Origin: Lepidodermella squamata
Lineage: Eukaryota; Gastrotricha
Assembly (NCBI GenBank): GCA_047495785.1
Contig: JBLDXI010000043.1
Coordinates: forward strand, 248,001 to 312,000
Direction of reading: 5' to 3'
DNA length: 64,000 nt
Shown piece by piece: positions 45,956-57,080 of the stretch. The first letter of the stretch is position 1. Each line of letters starts with the position of its first letter. The translations under genes and the position numbers were made by a program. The notes beneath the pieces were generated by a model. That model had not been told where the DNA came from. It was given only the letters and a program-made list of their open reading frames with translations, and did not search any database.

Positions 45956-47904
45956 ATGATGCAAAGAATTATCCGATCAGTGAGCCGGCGCGTCCAGCCA
46001 GCCATTTTGGCTAGATCGTTCGACAGACCGTCAAAGCCATTTCGCCCGTTGATTCAGCAAGCCGCAACATTCCATCTACCCACCTCAGTAACCTTCGCTC
46101 AACGCCCTGCCGCGCTCGATCCTAAACAGCAACAAGCGTTATGGGACGCAGTTATGGACGGCGATTTGGATGTGGTGAAGAATTTACTCATAGGCCGCAA
46201 TGTCGATATTGACAACACAGCAGCAGGGGCGTCTCTTCTCATGTCAGCAGCTTTCCGAGGCCATTTCACAGTGGCAGAGGCCTTGTTGAAAGCTGGAGCT
46301 TCCGTCGACGTAGCGACTGAAAAGTTGGGCAAGACAGCCCTGCACGCCGCGGCTGTGACTGGCAAAATCGATGTTATCCAGCTGTTGGTGGGCAAGTACG
46401 GGGCGGATGTTAATTTGCCGATGAAAAATGGCACGACTGCGTTGTTCATCGCTGCGCAGAACGGCCACTTTGATGCGGCAGATCTGCTGGCTGGCGAGTT
46501 CAAGGCGAAGGTCGATTTGGCTGGCGAGATGGGTGCAACGCCACTCTTCATCGCGGCGAATCGTGGTCATGTCGAAATCGTAAATTTGCTTGCAGGTAAG
46601 AGATCACATTGCTATTCTAAAAGAAATATTTTTAAATTGTGGGATTCAGCGGTTTTGAGGACTTTGGGATTTGTTTTTGAAATGTATAACCCACCTTCCC
46701 TCCACGCCCGGTAAAAATGAATGAAACAACTACTTCAAGCTCAGTTTTCAGGGAAGAATCCCAAATCCTCGAATTATCCAAAATTCTCGAACAATTCTAG
46801 CTAAAAACGGCTTTGCAGTCTAAGCGGTCTGAAAATTTTGAAATATTTGCTTAATCTTCAGGAATTTTGTTGTAGCTGAAATCCTTTGTGGCTAATAAGT
46901 CGGAACAGAATTGGATCTCGGGAAGGAACAATGATTGCTTTTCTGGCCTATTCATTCAGCATCGGAGCTTTTTCTGTGTGACACCTCGTTATAAATAATT
47001 TTAAAATTGGCTAGTGGTGGAAGGCAAGGATTCACTTGTCCTCTGCCAGTTCCAGGCTCGCTTCTGTGGTTGGAATATGGAACCAGAAAGGGACTTGATC
47101 CGAAAAGCTTGATATGAGTTGGGCTTCGAAAAGTTGAAATTTCAGAAATTTCAGAAATATCAGAAATAACCGAATTTTCAGGAGATTCATTGTTAGACAA
47201 GCCGTGGTGTCGAACTCTAATTGTTGGGAATGCACCGAGCACTTAACTGACCTGTTTCAGCTTTTTGTAATGAATTTCTTTCTCGTTATTAACAGCCTCA
47301 GATTCAAATCTGGCAGACTTTAGTCATCTTTGTATTGCAAGAAATCAATTCACCCATCCGTTTTTTTCAATTCAAAGGTAAATACAAAGCGAACGTTGAA
47401 GCTTGTGCGAAAGACGGAACTACGCCATTGTACGCCGCTGCTCAGAATGGCCACATCATGGTCGTCTACCTGTTGCTCAACGACTTTAAAGCTAAGGTTG
47501 ATGCTCCTTCAATCGACGGCACAACGCCACTGATCGTCGCAGCTCAGAATGGTCACATCGAAGTTGTAAAGTTACTCGCAGAAAACGGGGCGAAAATCGA
47601 AGCTCAAAACATGAAAGGCTGGACGCCGTTGATGGCAGCTGCTAGAAACGGCCATCTTCCAACAATCAAAGTGTTGTACTCTGATTTCAAGGCTGACGTT
47701 AAAGCTGTGATGAAAAACGGCGCGACAGCGTTGCATTTCGCGGCTTTCAACGGCCATGCTGATACTGTGAAGTTTTTAGCTGAAAATGGCGCCGATGTCA
47801 ATGCGAGGGACGAAGCTGGAGCTACCCCGTTGAGTCTGGCCGAATATGAAAAACATGCTGAAATCGCTAAAATGCTCACTGAAACTTTTAAAGCTGAACT
47901 ATGA
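45956..47904 (+). CDS. Ankyrin-repeat protein with mitochondrial-type leader
   Basis: Exons 45956-46595 and 47378-47904 join in phase 1 through G/GT to 388 residues. The first 40 residues (MMQRIIRSVSRRVQPAILAR and on) are rich in Arg and Ser and have no acidic residue before position 23, as in mitochondrial presequences. From about residue 55 to the end there are ten ankyrin repeats with the G-x-T-P-L-x-x-A-A-x-x-G-H pattern; those in the second half have unusual K-A-x-V spacing (for example D-F-K-A-K-V-D). No other domain is present. Ankyrin arrays bind proteins; partner unknown. AATAAA follows at 47933. The intron of 782 nt carries no recognisable gene. Confidence 0.88.
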
Positions 47905-47932
47905 TATGGTGAACTGCATAAATATGAAGAAG

Positions 47933-47938
47933 AATAAA
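47933..47938 (+). terminator. Polyadenylation signal of the ankyrin gene
   Basis: AATAAA 29 bases after the stop. Confidence 0.6.
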
Positions 47939-48774
47939 AAACAAGTTCGATTTTTAAACTGCATGCATCCAAGTTATAAAGGCACATTTTCAGGTCCCGT
48001 TTTATGGTTCTTCAACACAGATGAATATATAAGATATACGATGCTCCCGCGTTAAAGGCACCCTTTTTATAAGACCGTTTCCTTATCGAGGGCTGTTTAC
48101 GATCGGAAGAGGATTAGCGCCCCACATGGTGCCAATTGTTTGCTTTTTCGTAATAAATGTACGGCACCCTTGTTAAAAGCACCCCTGGTTTAAAGAACGG
48201 GTCCGGCTCCCGACCCAGTGTTATTATCGAAGGAGCACTGTAACAGGTCTAGAAATTTTAAGGGGCTCTTGTTCGCTAACTATAACTTTCGCTACATCGT
48301 TAATGGCAACCTCTGAACCGTGTTAGTTCTTAGGCTATTATGTTCGAAATCATATGTGTGATTTTTTCAATCAAGACGAATTTTTACTATCTTAATTTTT
48401 TCAAATTACACGATTCCCAGCTGGAAAATCATGGGGAAATCAACTTCAACAGGCTCACAAGGTCACTTAAACCCATCTTATGCGTTCAATTAATTCAACT
48501 TCAATTCGTGACGATTCGGGAATTCCAATGAATGACAATACTCCACGCGTAATACATCTCTTCTACAGGGTAAGTTAATAGTAACTTTTTATCTCACTGA
48601 CAGCGAATGCGCCGTAATACCTGACCGCCGTGGGGCCGCTCCCAGCCCCTCGCCTTTCCCCTTATACTACTCTTTTATCTTACGTCTAAATTGACCTAAT
48701 TGCAATGGGCGTATCGTTTATAAATCCTCTTTTTCGACATTTTCTGCTTAGTACTAACGCATATATATTCAGAA

Positions 48775-48915
48775 TCTCATTATCGCTATTTTTTGCTTTC
48801 GTGATACGATAGTTTTATTGGCACACATTTACGCTGCAGTTATCTTAATTATTTCTTTTCAGCCACAGTCAAATCACGATTGCGCAGAGCTCAAATTAAT
48901 ATATTTCTGCTATCG
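48775..48915. repeat. Dispersed repeat, copy 1
   Basis: Shares TATCGCTATTTTTTGCTTT, ACACATTTACGCTGCA and CAGTCAAATCACG-like blocks in order with 55580-55750. A shorter related piece lies at about 45530-45590. Confidence 0.65.
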
Positions 48916-49255
48916 AACATGCAACCATGCGTCTTCGCCTGAAAACGGGGGTTGGGTACGCGATCCCATCTGGCCCACATGAGGATGGGTCCGTTGCGTG
49001 GTTCCTCGTATGACTAACAGCCACGGCCACGCTGAAGGATCACTTTGAGTGGTCCGGCCAGCGTGGTTCTTAGCCTGTACCCGAATAATATAAATACCGT
49101 ATATACCAACCCAGTTTGCGAAGTATCGAGGGTGCCGGGGAGTACCTCGAGAATCCCACTCAAGAAAACCCAAAGAAACCACAGGGGAGGGACGCTTTGG
49201 TCAGACAAATTCGGGGCTGAAAATGCCCAAGCATACCCCACCTAGAAGATCCTAA
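48916..49255. ncRNA. Candidate structured noncoding RNA or GC-rich repeat body
   Basis: A 340-base island much richer in GC than its surroundings. Bases 49027-49066 can form a 16-bp hairpin: an outer stem CCACGCTG/CAGCGTGG and an inner stem GGATCACT/AGTGGTCC around TTG. A second stem, TCGAGG/CCTCGA, lies at 49126-49150. I compared it by eye with 5S, U1-U6, SRP and RNase P hallmarks and saw none. Strand and boundaries are unknown. It could instead be part of a transposable element. Confidence 0.3.
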
Positions 49256-49487
49256 TTCATCAATTGCTTAAACCCTATTTCGGACAGCCTAATTATTGAT
49301 AGGGCAAAAGCGTGTTATGAGGTGATTCATCGTATTATTTTCGATCTTTCACCCTAATTATCTCTAGTTGACGTTCTGGCTATATACGTCCCATGTTGAC
49401 AGGGTCATTTAATATGCAAGACTGAACTTGTACATAAAAAAATCATCACTATTCTGCCTAGGTCGCGTATCACAAGTCTTTCAGACA

Positions 49488-49955
49488 ATGTCTAACCATG
49501 CTTTTAAAGTTATCTGGTTTTCTGCATGCGCAATTGCTGCTGCAGGTAAAAGTATCATCGATATTTTTCAAAAATTCCGTTAAAATCTATTTACAGGAGC
49601 TATCAAGTGTTACCAGGGTGTTTACGATTTTAACAAGACCCCGCCCGTATTTGACAACTGCCAGGGATGCCGAGCTCTAACTGTCAACACGACAGTTTCC
49701 GGCCAGACAACTGTGGATATGACACTCGAATGCTTGAACACGGCAGGCATCATGTTCGGTTGTACTACGTCTAGCAAAACGATAAGTGGAGGCAGGACAA
49801 CGACGGAAGATCGCATCTGCAGTTTCAACCTGTGCAACAACCCGGTGGACGTTTTATCTAATCCGTGCAGTCCTAATCATGGTGTTACAGCGGCTCCGAA
49901 TATGATCGCGATGATTTTATTCGCAGGATTTTCGGCTTCGATTGGATTGCTTTAA
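49488..49955 (+). CDS. Ly6-like small secreted or GPI-type protein 2
   Basis: Exons 49488-49545 and 49597-49955 (51-nt intron); 138 residues. Paralog of the gene at 44551: signal peptide in exon 1, the same phase-1 junction followed by G-A-I-K-C-Y-Q-G, and a second exon of identical length (359 nt). It keeps C-Q-G-C-R-A-L-T-V-N-T-T-V-S-G, later cysteines and a final S-P-C-S before a hydrophobic tail (MIAMILFAGFSASIGLL), consistent with a GPI signal. Several cysteine positions differ from gene 1. The two genes flank the ankyrin gene. Confidence 0.8.
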
Positions 49956-50096
49956 TTGCTGATAAGCATGCTGCATGCTTATGAACTGTGATCATGTTAT
50001 TAAAAATGTTTCAGTTTTTTGGTCCTGCCGCTGAAAATTTGTGAATGGCTGGTTTTTATTCAAAATTAAAAGCTCGCATGAAATTGTTTTATTTTC

Positions 50097-50102
50097 AATA
50101 AA
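50097..50102 (+). terminator. Polyadenylation signal of Ly6 gene 2
   Basis: AATAAA 142 bases after the stop. Confidence 0.5.
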
Positions 50103-50330
50103 TCTTGAATTTTTTTCGCCTTCAAGTTGCTTCCCAAATTACTATATTCCGTTCAAAAGGCTAAAAAATTGCCGCCAGCTGTAGCCTAGCGTTCTCAGCC
50201 ATTCTTGGAGAAAAGGAGAATTCGGCTACTTCGTCTATCCTTCGTCATAGTCTTGAAAGTGTTTTCACGCTCTTCCTGAATTCTTCAAGAGATACAGTTT
50301 TTGCAGGTAGCGAAAATTGGAGCCCGTTAA

Positions 50331-50850
50331 CGTTTCGGTATAACTCTCCATTTGACGGTAACTCCATCTCGCCATTGTTCTCTAGTTGCGGTAAATAATT
50401 TACCGTAAACGGCACTACCTCGACTCTGAAACATACATATGCTCGCGAGCGGTAAAATTATTTTTTCTGCGGTAAGTTCAGCTCATACTCAGTCGGAACT
50501 GCGCGCAGATCTGATGGTGCGAGCGCGCAGCCGCTCGCATCTTGGCTTACGTTATTACAATAGAGTGTGTTATAAAATGACGCATTACCATGGTGTGCGC
50601 GCGGGATTCCTCCATGGCTCATATGCAGCATGCTTTTTGCGCGCGCCGTGTCATCCGTACAGTAAGTGGAAAGACAAAGGCTTACGTTAAATAGTAACTG
50701 CCGCAATTGCTTCTACGGTAAAAGTAACGCCGCGTGCGGTAAAAATTTGCAAACGCGGCGGCGTTCGTTTTACCGCACAAGCATTGAGGTGACCTTGTTT
50801 GCGTGCTGCGGTAAAATAATTACCGTCAAATGGAGAGTTATACCGAAACG
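50331..50850. mobile_element. MITE-like element with perfect 31-bp terminal inverted repeats
   Basis: Bases 50331-50361 (beginning CGTTTCGGTATAACTCTCC) are the exact reverse complement of 50820-50850. The interior of about 460 bases is scattered with GCGGTAA units in both orientations. No transposase ORF. No clear target-site duplication was seen at the ends. Confidence 0.75.
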
Positions 50851-51263
50851 CTAGCGAGCCGATCATCTTTATTCTCTACGAACCAAAATAAAGGTAATGC
50901 GATTAGGTAGGATACCTGCGAACATTGTAATTTAGGTAACAGGTTCGAAATCCTTTCTTCGATATTTTTTCAATGACGTACATTTTACTAGGAATGTTTT
51001 GTTTAAATGAAATCAACTGCTTAGCAACAGGATCATGCACAATCATCTAATATCTAATTTTCAATTAATGCACTTAAGTTTTGGAACATTCGTGAATCGT
51101 TAATTGCAATCGTTTTATCAGTTTAGTTCCAACAGGAAGCAACATTTAAATGCCCATCTAGTATTCAATAATCCAAGTTAATTTGTGGCAGCGATATGCG
51201 ATCTTTGATCTTTTATCGGAATAACAAAATGTTCACTTCAGACCACGCTGTTGTAGCCGCGGC

Positions 51264-53908
51264 TCAATCACGGTATTTCATAGCGAACAAGGCCGGTGTT
51301 AATAAGGAAAAATAATGCAGTGGAGAACTAGGAATAGCCGAGTTTGAGCCCATCCTATAAGCTGCGATAGCAGACGGTATGGTCTGTTGAACAGTATACA
51401 CCGTTCCATTGTGATACGCCGTAGATCGGGAGCTCCAATTGTTCTCTAGAAACTGGTTCCGTAGAACAATAGCACCACTTGTTTTGTTGAACGCTGTCAA
51501 GTACCACAAGCATGCATCCGTTAAGATGAACTCTTCAGTCACAATTAACGTCGAATCATAAAGCTCAACTTTGCTGCATTGCATGCCATTCGCCTGTTGC
51601 ATGCCATTCACCTGTTCCCCATCGGTGTTACGAACAACCACAATTGGCGGTTTGTTCTCTGGATTAACAAAATAAGTAAAGGTTCCATCACTTGCCATAA
51701 CTGGAAAAATGTTCCTTTCGCTGGTCTCAAATCGACTGGTCCATTTGATCACGGGCGTAGACGATGAAAGGTCAATACCATGCAAGTTCGCCTCGTTAGC
51801 AGTAGAGCTGAAAGCGATAGCCATATCGTTTGTGATTATTGGCATCTACTCAATGTCAGTATTACTCGAATTTGGCAGGAGAATATCGTTCAAGATAGTT
51901 CCGGTGAGAGGATGCAACTCATAAAGCCGGCTATTTGTTGAGAAGAAGACCCGTTCATCCTTATGGATGGCTGACGCGTAGACCATGGTGTCATTTACAA
52001 CCACGTCGAATAGCTGCTGAAAGTCTGGAACTGAGAGGGCAATAAGTCTATGTCCTCTATGCAAGCCCTCAGTTAACTCTGCGTAAAGCACGCCGAACCT
52101 GCGACTGCAGGACATGCGAAAACCCTTGATGTAACCCACATAATCCGGCAAGTTGTGGTAAATCTTCCTTGATGCTATTTGCTTCGTCTCAGTGTCGATA
52201 GCGAGGAACACAGCCTCTTGCGGCTTAGCCGTGTTAGAGGGCTGTGATCGTACGTAAATAAGAGTTATAGCAGCACTATAGCAAATTTATAGTGCGACAC
52301 AGAAAAAAATCGTAGTATATCACTCATTATCGTGCTAAATTTTATTACTTGAGCTGCCTGAATTATATGTGGCATTGCAAAACATTTCCCCATTTGCTAT
52401 CTTCTTCAGTACCTGTTGCACGTGGGTGTGTAGTGTTCTGGAGTATGATTCGACTCTTTTAGGAGCTTCAGCTGAGGATTTAAGAATAGTGAATTGCAAT
52501 CAGAATTTAATTATATTCATCTTTTTCAAATCAGCCTGGCCAGCCAGTCTTTTATCATCCCGCCTCTTCCTTTTGCCACATCTTCCGTAGCCCAATCATT
52601 TGTTAGTTTTATGAATTGATGGAAAACTTTCTAGGAGAATGAGAATAATTAACGCCCTTGATAAAAATCTGGAAAACTATCAAAAAGGCATGAAAACACG
52701 CGATGTTTGAAGCAATTGAGTGAAAAAATACAAATTGATGGAATTATTAGAACTGTCAGAACTGTCAGAACTGTCGGAACTGAAAGAATTGAAATAATAG
52801 AAGCAAGCGGCGCAGTAGATAAAATATTGATTTTCATTTTTTCATCGAAACAATTTCAAAAAAAATTCACCCACGCTTTTTATCAATGAAATTTCGCTAA
52901 GTTTCGCATAAAAACTGGCGCATAGCCCCGGCGTCGCAAAAGCGCTTTTGCGTCCTCATCTTAGCTCTCCTCTTCAGTGAAATTTCCTTCCGCAAATACA
53001 AAATTTCGTCAAATCTTGGTAGTGTTCGCAACACAATTATCATCCCCAGATGAAATTGAGAAAGTAGTTTTTTTTGAAAATAACGAATCGGACCTGTTAA
53101 AAATCCACGTGTTATTATGAGTTACGCAGACTTGATAGGCAGTTTTACACCTGCGTGCTCAATGCTATACTTTTGCGCCTTGCTCGAAAGAAGGTAATGA
53201 AACGAAAACTATGAACGAGATGAATGGTATAGAAAATTAAAATACGCAAAACGAAAGCTACAAGTGGCAGTAATTTAGGTAGCACCTACAGGTTAGCGCG
53301 AATGTCAGGTACTATTGCATTATAATGCATGTCTGACATTATTGGGGATATGTTTTAAAAGAAACGCGATTGTTTGTATGTTGTCGATTAAGACAGGCGA
53401 TGATATAAAAGCGTCGATAAATCATTAGGTTTATGTGCTATATAAAAAATATAAATCTCACTATAAATTTATGATACTGTTATTTTTTTTCGATCACAGC
53501 CCCCTTAATCCGAGAAATTAAATACGGCCTCCCGTTGCTGCCATAACAGATCAAAGGTTGGGATATCATACCGATGGACGCATTGTTGCTGTCTATGTTG
53601 ATTGTCGCTGCAATTGCGCCATCTGTTTCGCGAACTGCGTAGAATGTTCCCATGCTGCTCTGAAGGTAGATGATGCCTTGGAAGACCAAAGGCTGGTGAA
53701 GGAGTATGATGCCATCGTTGACAGATGTCCCGATGGTAGGTGTCTCCCACATTTTGCTGAATTCTGCACCAAGCGAGGCTTCACCAAATACGTCAGGCTT
53801 GTAGCCTGAATGTGAAGAGTCGCCGCCTGCATTGGTCCACCATCCATCGGCTTGGGCCACCGAAGAAATAATAATCGTGAAAAGCAAATGTATGAGAGCT
53901 TTTTTCAT
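51264..53908 (-). pseudogene. Secreted PQQ-like beta-propeller protein with one in-frame TAG
   Basis: Exon 1 is 53908 to 53526 and exon 2 is 52275 to 51264 (minus strand). They are joined at CC/GTATTT and TATAG/TGC, giving 465 codons in one frame. The N-terminus is a signal peptide (MKKALIHLLFTIIISSVAQA). The rest is made of beta-propeller blades of the quinoprotein-like type, with motifs such as V-F-L-A-I-D-T-E-T-K-Q-I, A-N-L-H-G-I-D-L and T-A-F-N-K-T-S-G. Codon 271 is TAG (51848-51846), immediately followed by ATG-CCA; the propeller pattern runs straight across it. Either the gene died by a single nonsense change, or the stop is read through or polymorphic. The proposed splice sites are a manual choice; the 1.25-kb intron contains no other gene. 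Confidence 0.65.
52276..53525 (-). other. Long intron of the beta-propeller gene
   Basis: Apart from a short tandem AGAACTGTC repeat (about 52750-52782) nothing was recognised. Confidence 0.45.
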
Positions 53909-56900
53909 TTTCAGTATAAGAAGCATAAGTGGAGAAAATTCAAACACCTTTATACACATCGATACAATTATTCACTCCGGACAAGGTGGGTCACACAAAC
54001 GTGTTTTTTATCTTGACCTACCTTGTCTGGCGATAAAGGCAGTCCTCAACAACAGGTTTCGGACTCGGCATATCTCGCACGTGATGCCTATCTTTTCGAT
54101 TTTCGGACATGGAAGGTCCTCGAGAAACTCGATGCGGTGCAACATCGGTTCTGCTCAACGACATGGCGGGCGAGACTTGGGCCATTTGTAAGAAGAAAGT
54201 TGGTGTGGGTCATGCTCTATGCGGTTTCGGGTTCGGAGTCCCAATACATCGAAGAATCAATACCGACTAATTCTGACAAAGTTGTCCACTCGCCGGCCGA
54301 CTTCAGCTCAGCCGATGGAAGAAGGCAGTTCAGTACTGAAAATTTGACTGAAATAGGTTCCCTGCCACTGCTAAAAAGTTGATAAAACGGATGAAAGAAA
54401 AATGATTGTCGTATTATGAGCGTGCAATCATTATTCTGCTTGGTAAATAAGAAGTTCGGCTCCTTTCAAACCAACAGGCAAAAATTGAAAGGGAAATTCA
54501 ACTTTTACATCATTCATTCCACGGTCATTTCGCTTTATCGCAAGCTATTATAGTTGTCAACGCTATCTTAGTGGCAATTGAACTGAATCGTATGTGAATT
54601 ATTTTTGCAAAAATTGCCTAAATATTCGAACTTTGCTCGGACGCTTGGCGCTTGGCGACGTCGAATCCGCTGGAAATCGCAGGCGTGATATCGGTTACGA
54701 GATTAAAACATGTTTTATTTTATTTAAATTGCGGCTGTAGGGTTTGAGTGTTATTGAGAGTCATTGGCTACATGTCCTTTTTCACTCTTATAATTTCCTT
54801 CAGAGTTCGCCTGGGGAACAGTATCAACATGGGTACCACTAAATCTAAAATTGCCAGTGTTCAAATTGCGCTAAATAGGTTTGTTTGAAACTTGGGCTAG
54901 CCGACTTTCCGGTCCAACCAGGTACAACGGGAGCATGGCCAAAATGCTCATCTAGACCCAACGGATCGCCTCGTGCGAAAGAGCGGGCAGAAATGGTCAA
55001 TTGTCAATTATGATAAGAAATCAGAATTTTTGCTGTGCCAACAGGTAAATAAAAGGTTAGAAACTTCGAGAGATCCTGGAGGATTTCGGAAGCAAGATTT
55101 CGTTGAAAACTGGGGGTCAAATAAATTACTGGTGACCACCGCGATGATACATCGCACGCTTTGGAATTTGGAAAATAATGACCCACAGCCATAATAAAGC
55201 ATAATTTATGCAATTTAGCGTCATAAACCCACTATGTAAGCTTTATAAATTGCCAAAATCATGTAATCATTGAAAAATTCTCAAATTTGCTAGAAAGTCC
55301 GGTACCTACTCATGCCCCTTCAAGATAAATTCCTAGAATTCTTAGAGCGAGAGCTGATTTTAAACATTTGAATGACACATTTTTGACAGTAATAATTTAG
55401 AGATAAATCTGGTTCTTCTTTGTTTATCAATTTTTCAACTTTTTTCCGATAACAGAAACTATAGCAGTGTCACATTTCTTGCGCATTAATAGCCTCGCTT
55501 TTTTCGATAAGATCCCCCTATATAGCGCGATTATACGAATGTTTCGTGTAGTACTCAAGCATCATCGTAGGTATTCTGAGTCACCTTATCGCTATTTTTT
55601 GCTTTTGTGATACAAAGTGTTTTATACTTGTATACTATCAGCACATACACATTTACGCTGCAATTCTGTGTTACTTACTTCTTATTAGCCCAAGTCAAAC
55701 CACGCTTGCAGAGCCTAATAATCCTAATATGTATCAGCTATCAGTATTCGTTTCGGTTTTTCATACCGGGCGCGATAACGTATAAATTGTTTTTATTTTA
55801 GAGAATATCCTTGGTAGTAAATAATTAGCCTCCTGATAAAGGTTGTTTTCTATTACTTTTTGCACTCGATACAACAGACTTTTCGAAATTTTGTGTTTCT
55901 CTTTTCAATCAAATATTTCTGACAGTTTTATTCTAATTTTCTTCTCAGAATTCGAAGTTTAGCTAAAACAAATTTATTTCGTCGAATATCAGGAGTTTTT
56001 AATTTGTAGAGTCCCGACCTTTCCGATGATCTTTCGACGTGATTTCCGAATATTCATGTTTGACACTTGACACGATTAGGATTTTAGAAATTTAAGGGAG
56101 CTCTTAGCCCTAACCCTAAAATACAATTGGAAAATTCCTTCCAATTAAATAAAAGCGTAATCTGTAATCTGTTCGGAAATAATCGAACGGCATTGTTTGG
56201 GGCCAAAGTTCCACGCTCTCGTAGTACAGATTCTGATTGTTACAAATATTTCTCGAAAATCGGAATTCTATTCGCCGTTTAAATGTAAAGAAACGGCCTT
56301 ATTCAGACTTCAGACAATTTCGCAAAATATACTAGGTACTTCATGAAGAAAATCAGCAAATTTATAGAAATTTCAAAAACTGATGCTGAATCCTAGTTTC
56401 CAGAAAATTTCGAAAATTCACTTTCGAGTAGAGTTTTCTCAAAATTAACGCATTCGCAGAGGGTAAAAAACTGTCTGAAACAAAGTTTTCACTTGACCTG
56501 ACTTTATTTCATAGAAATACTCTCAAAGTTCAGGTGGCCCGATTGATAAAACACGGTCGACCCGGGTGGGGACCCAACTCATGTTGATGCACTGAACTGC
56601 TGTGTGCACCTAATGGTCTATTTTCGCAGGGAATTTTAATATTTTTATTAAAAAATTTAAACTAAAAGATGACAAGCTGAGATCTGACGTGTCCATTTAT
56701 TCAAATTATTTGTGATGCGACTTTCTAAAGTCCTTTCTAAATATTTCAGTATTAATTGCCAAAATTTTTAAAATTTAACAAACTCATGCTCCGTTTTTTC
56801 GAGAGAGTTAGTTTCACTGCGAGACTTTGAAATTTCCGAAATTCAAAATCCAGCCGTGCACTTGGCCCACACGTTTCAAAGGTACGCAATCCACCAGAAA

Positions 56901-57080
56901 GAGAAAAAACAAAAAACTGGTCCCTTTTCGCTAATCGCATATAAATTGCCTCATAAAATATACGCTCAGGTAAATGCAATAAATACTTATTATAACAGCG
57001 AGGCGACGAGGCAGAACATGCATATAACCTCTACTTTTTATGCACTAGACTATTAGTATAATAACACGACACAAAAAGGC
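53909..57080. other. 3.2-kb intergenic region
   Basis: Contains a second copy of the dispersed repeat at 55580-55750. An ORF at 54023-54382 has no recognised homologue. No gene is supported. A weak CATATAACC sequence lies about 60 bases before the next gene. Confidence 0.5.
55580..55750. repeat. Dispersed repeat, copy 2
   Basis: Matches 48775-48915 in order (TATCGCTATTTTTTGCTTT, ACACATTTACGCTGCA, AGTCAAACCACG), with an insertion between the first two blocks. It lacks the GC-rich island that follows copy 1. Confidence 0.65.

Larger units (their letters stand above)
47905..49487. other. Intergenic region with a GC-rich structured island
   Basis: Contains the AATAAA of the ankyrin gene (47933-47938), a dispersed repeat at 48775-48915, the structured island at 48916-49255, and the upstream region of Ly6 gene 2. 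No protein gene is supported. Confidence 0.55.
49956..51263. other. Intergenic region with a MITE-like element
   Basis: Contains AATAAA of Ly6 gene 2 (50097-50102) and the inverted-repeat element at 50331-50850. No gene was identified; the ORFs at 50439-50706 lie inside the element. Confidence 0.55.

Noticed and set aside
48910-49182. 90-codon minus-strand ORF through the GC-rich island
   Set aside because: No recognisable domain and an adjacent overlapping frame is equally open; hairpin structure better explains the constraint.
50900-50965. Possible tRNA around CAGGTTCGAAATCC
   Set aside because: The T stem does not pair and no A box sits at the right distance.
54023-54382. 119-codon ORF with a phrase (L-D-A-V-Q-H-R-F-C) seen in some LINE proteins
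   Set aside because: The match is a few residues without the catalytic motifs; not reported as a retrotransposon.
56535-56625. tRNA-like GC-rich stretch with CGGTCGACCCGGGTGGGG
   Set aside because: No consistent A and B boxes or acceptor pairing on either strand.
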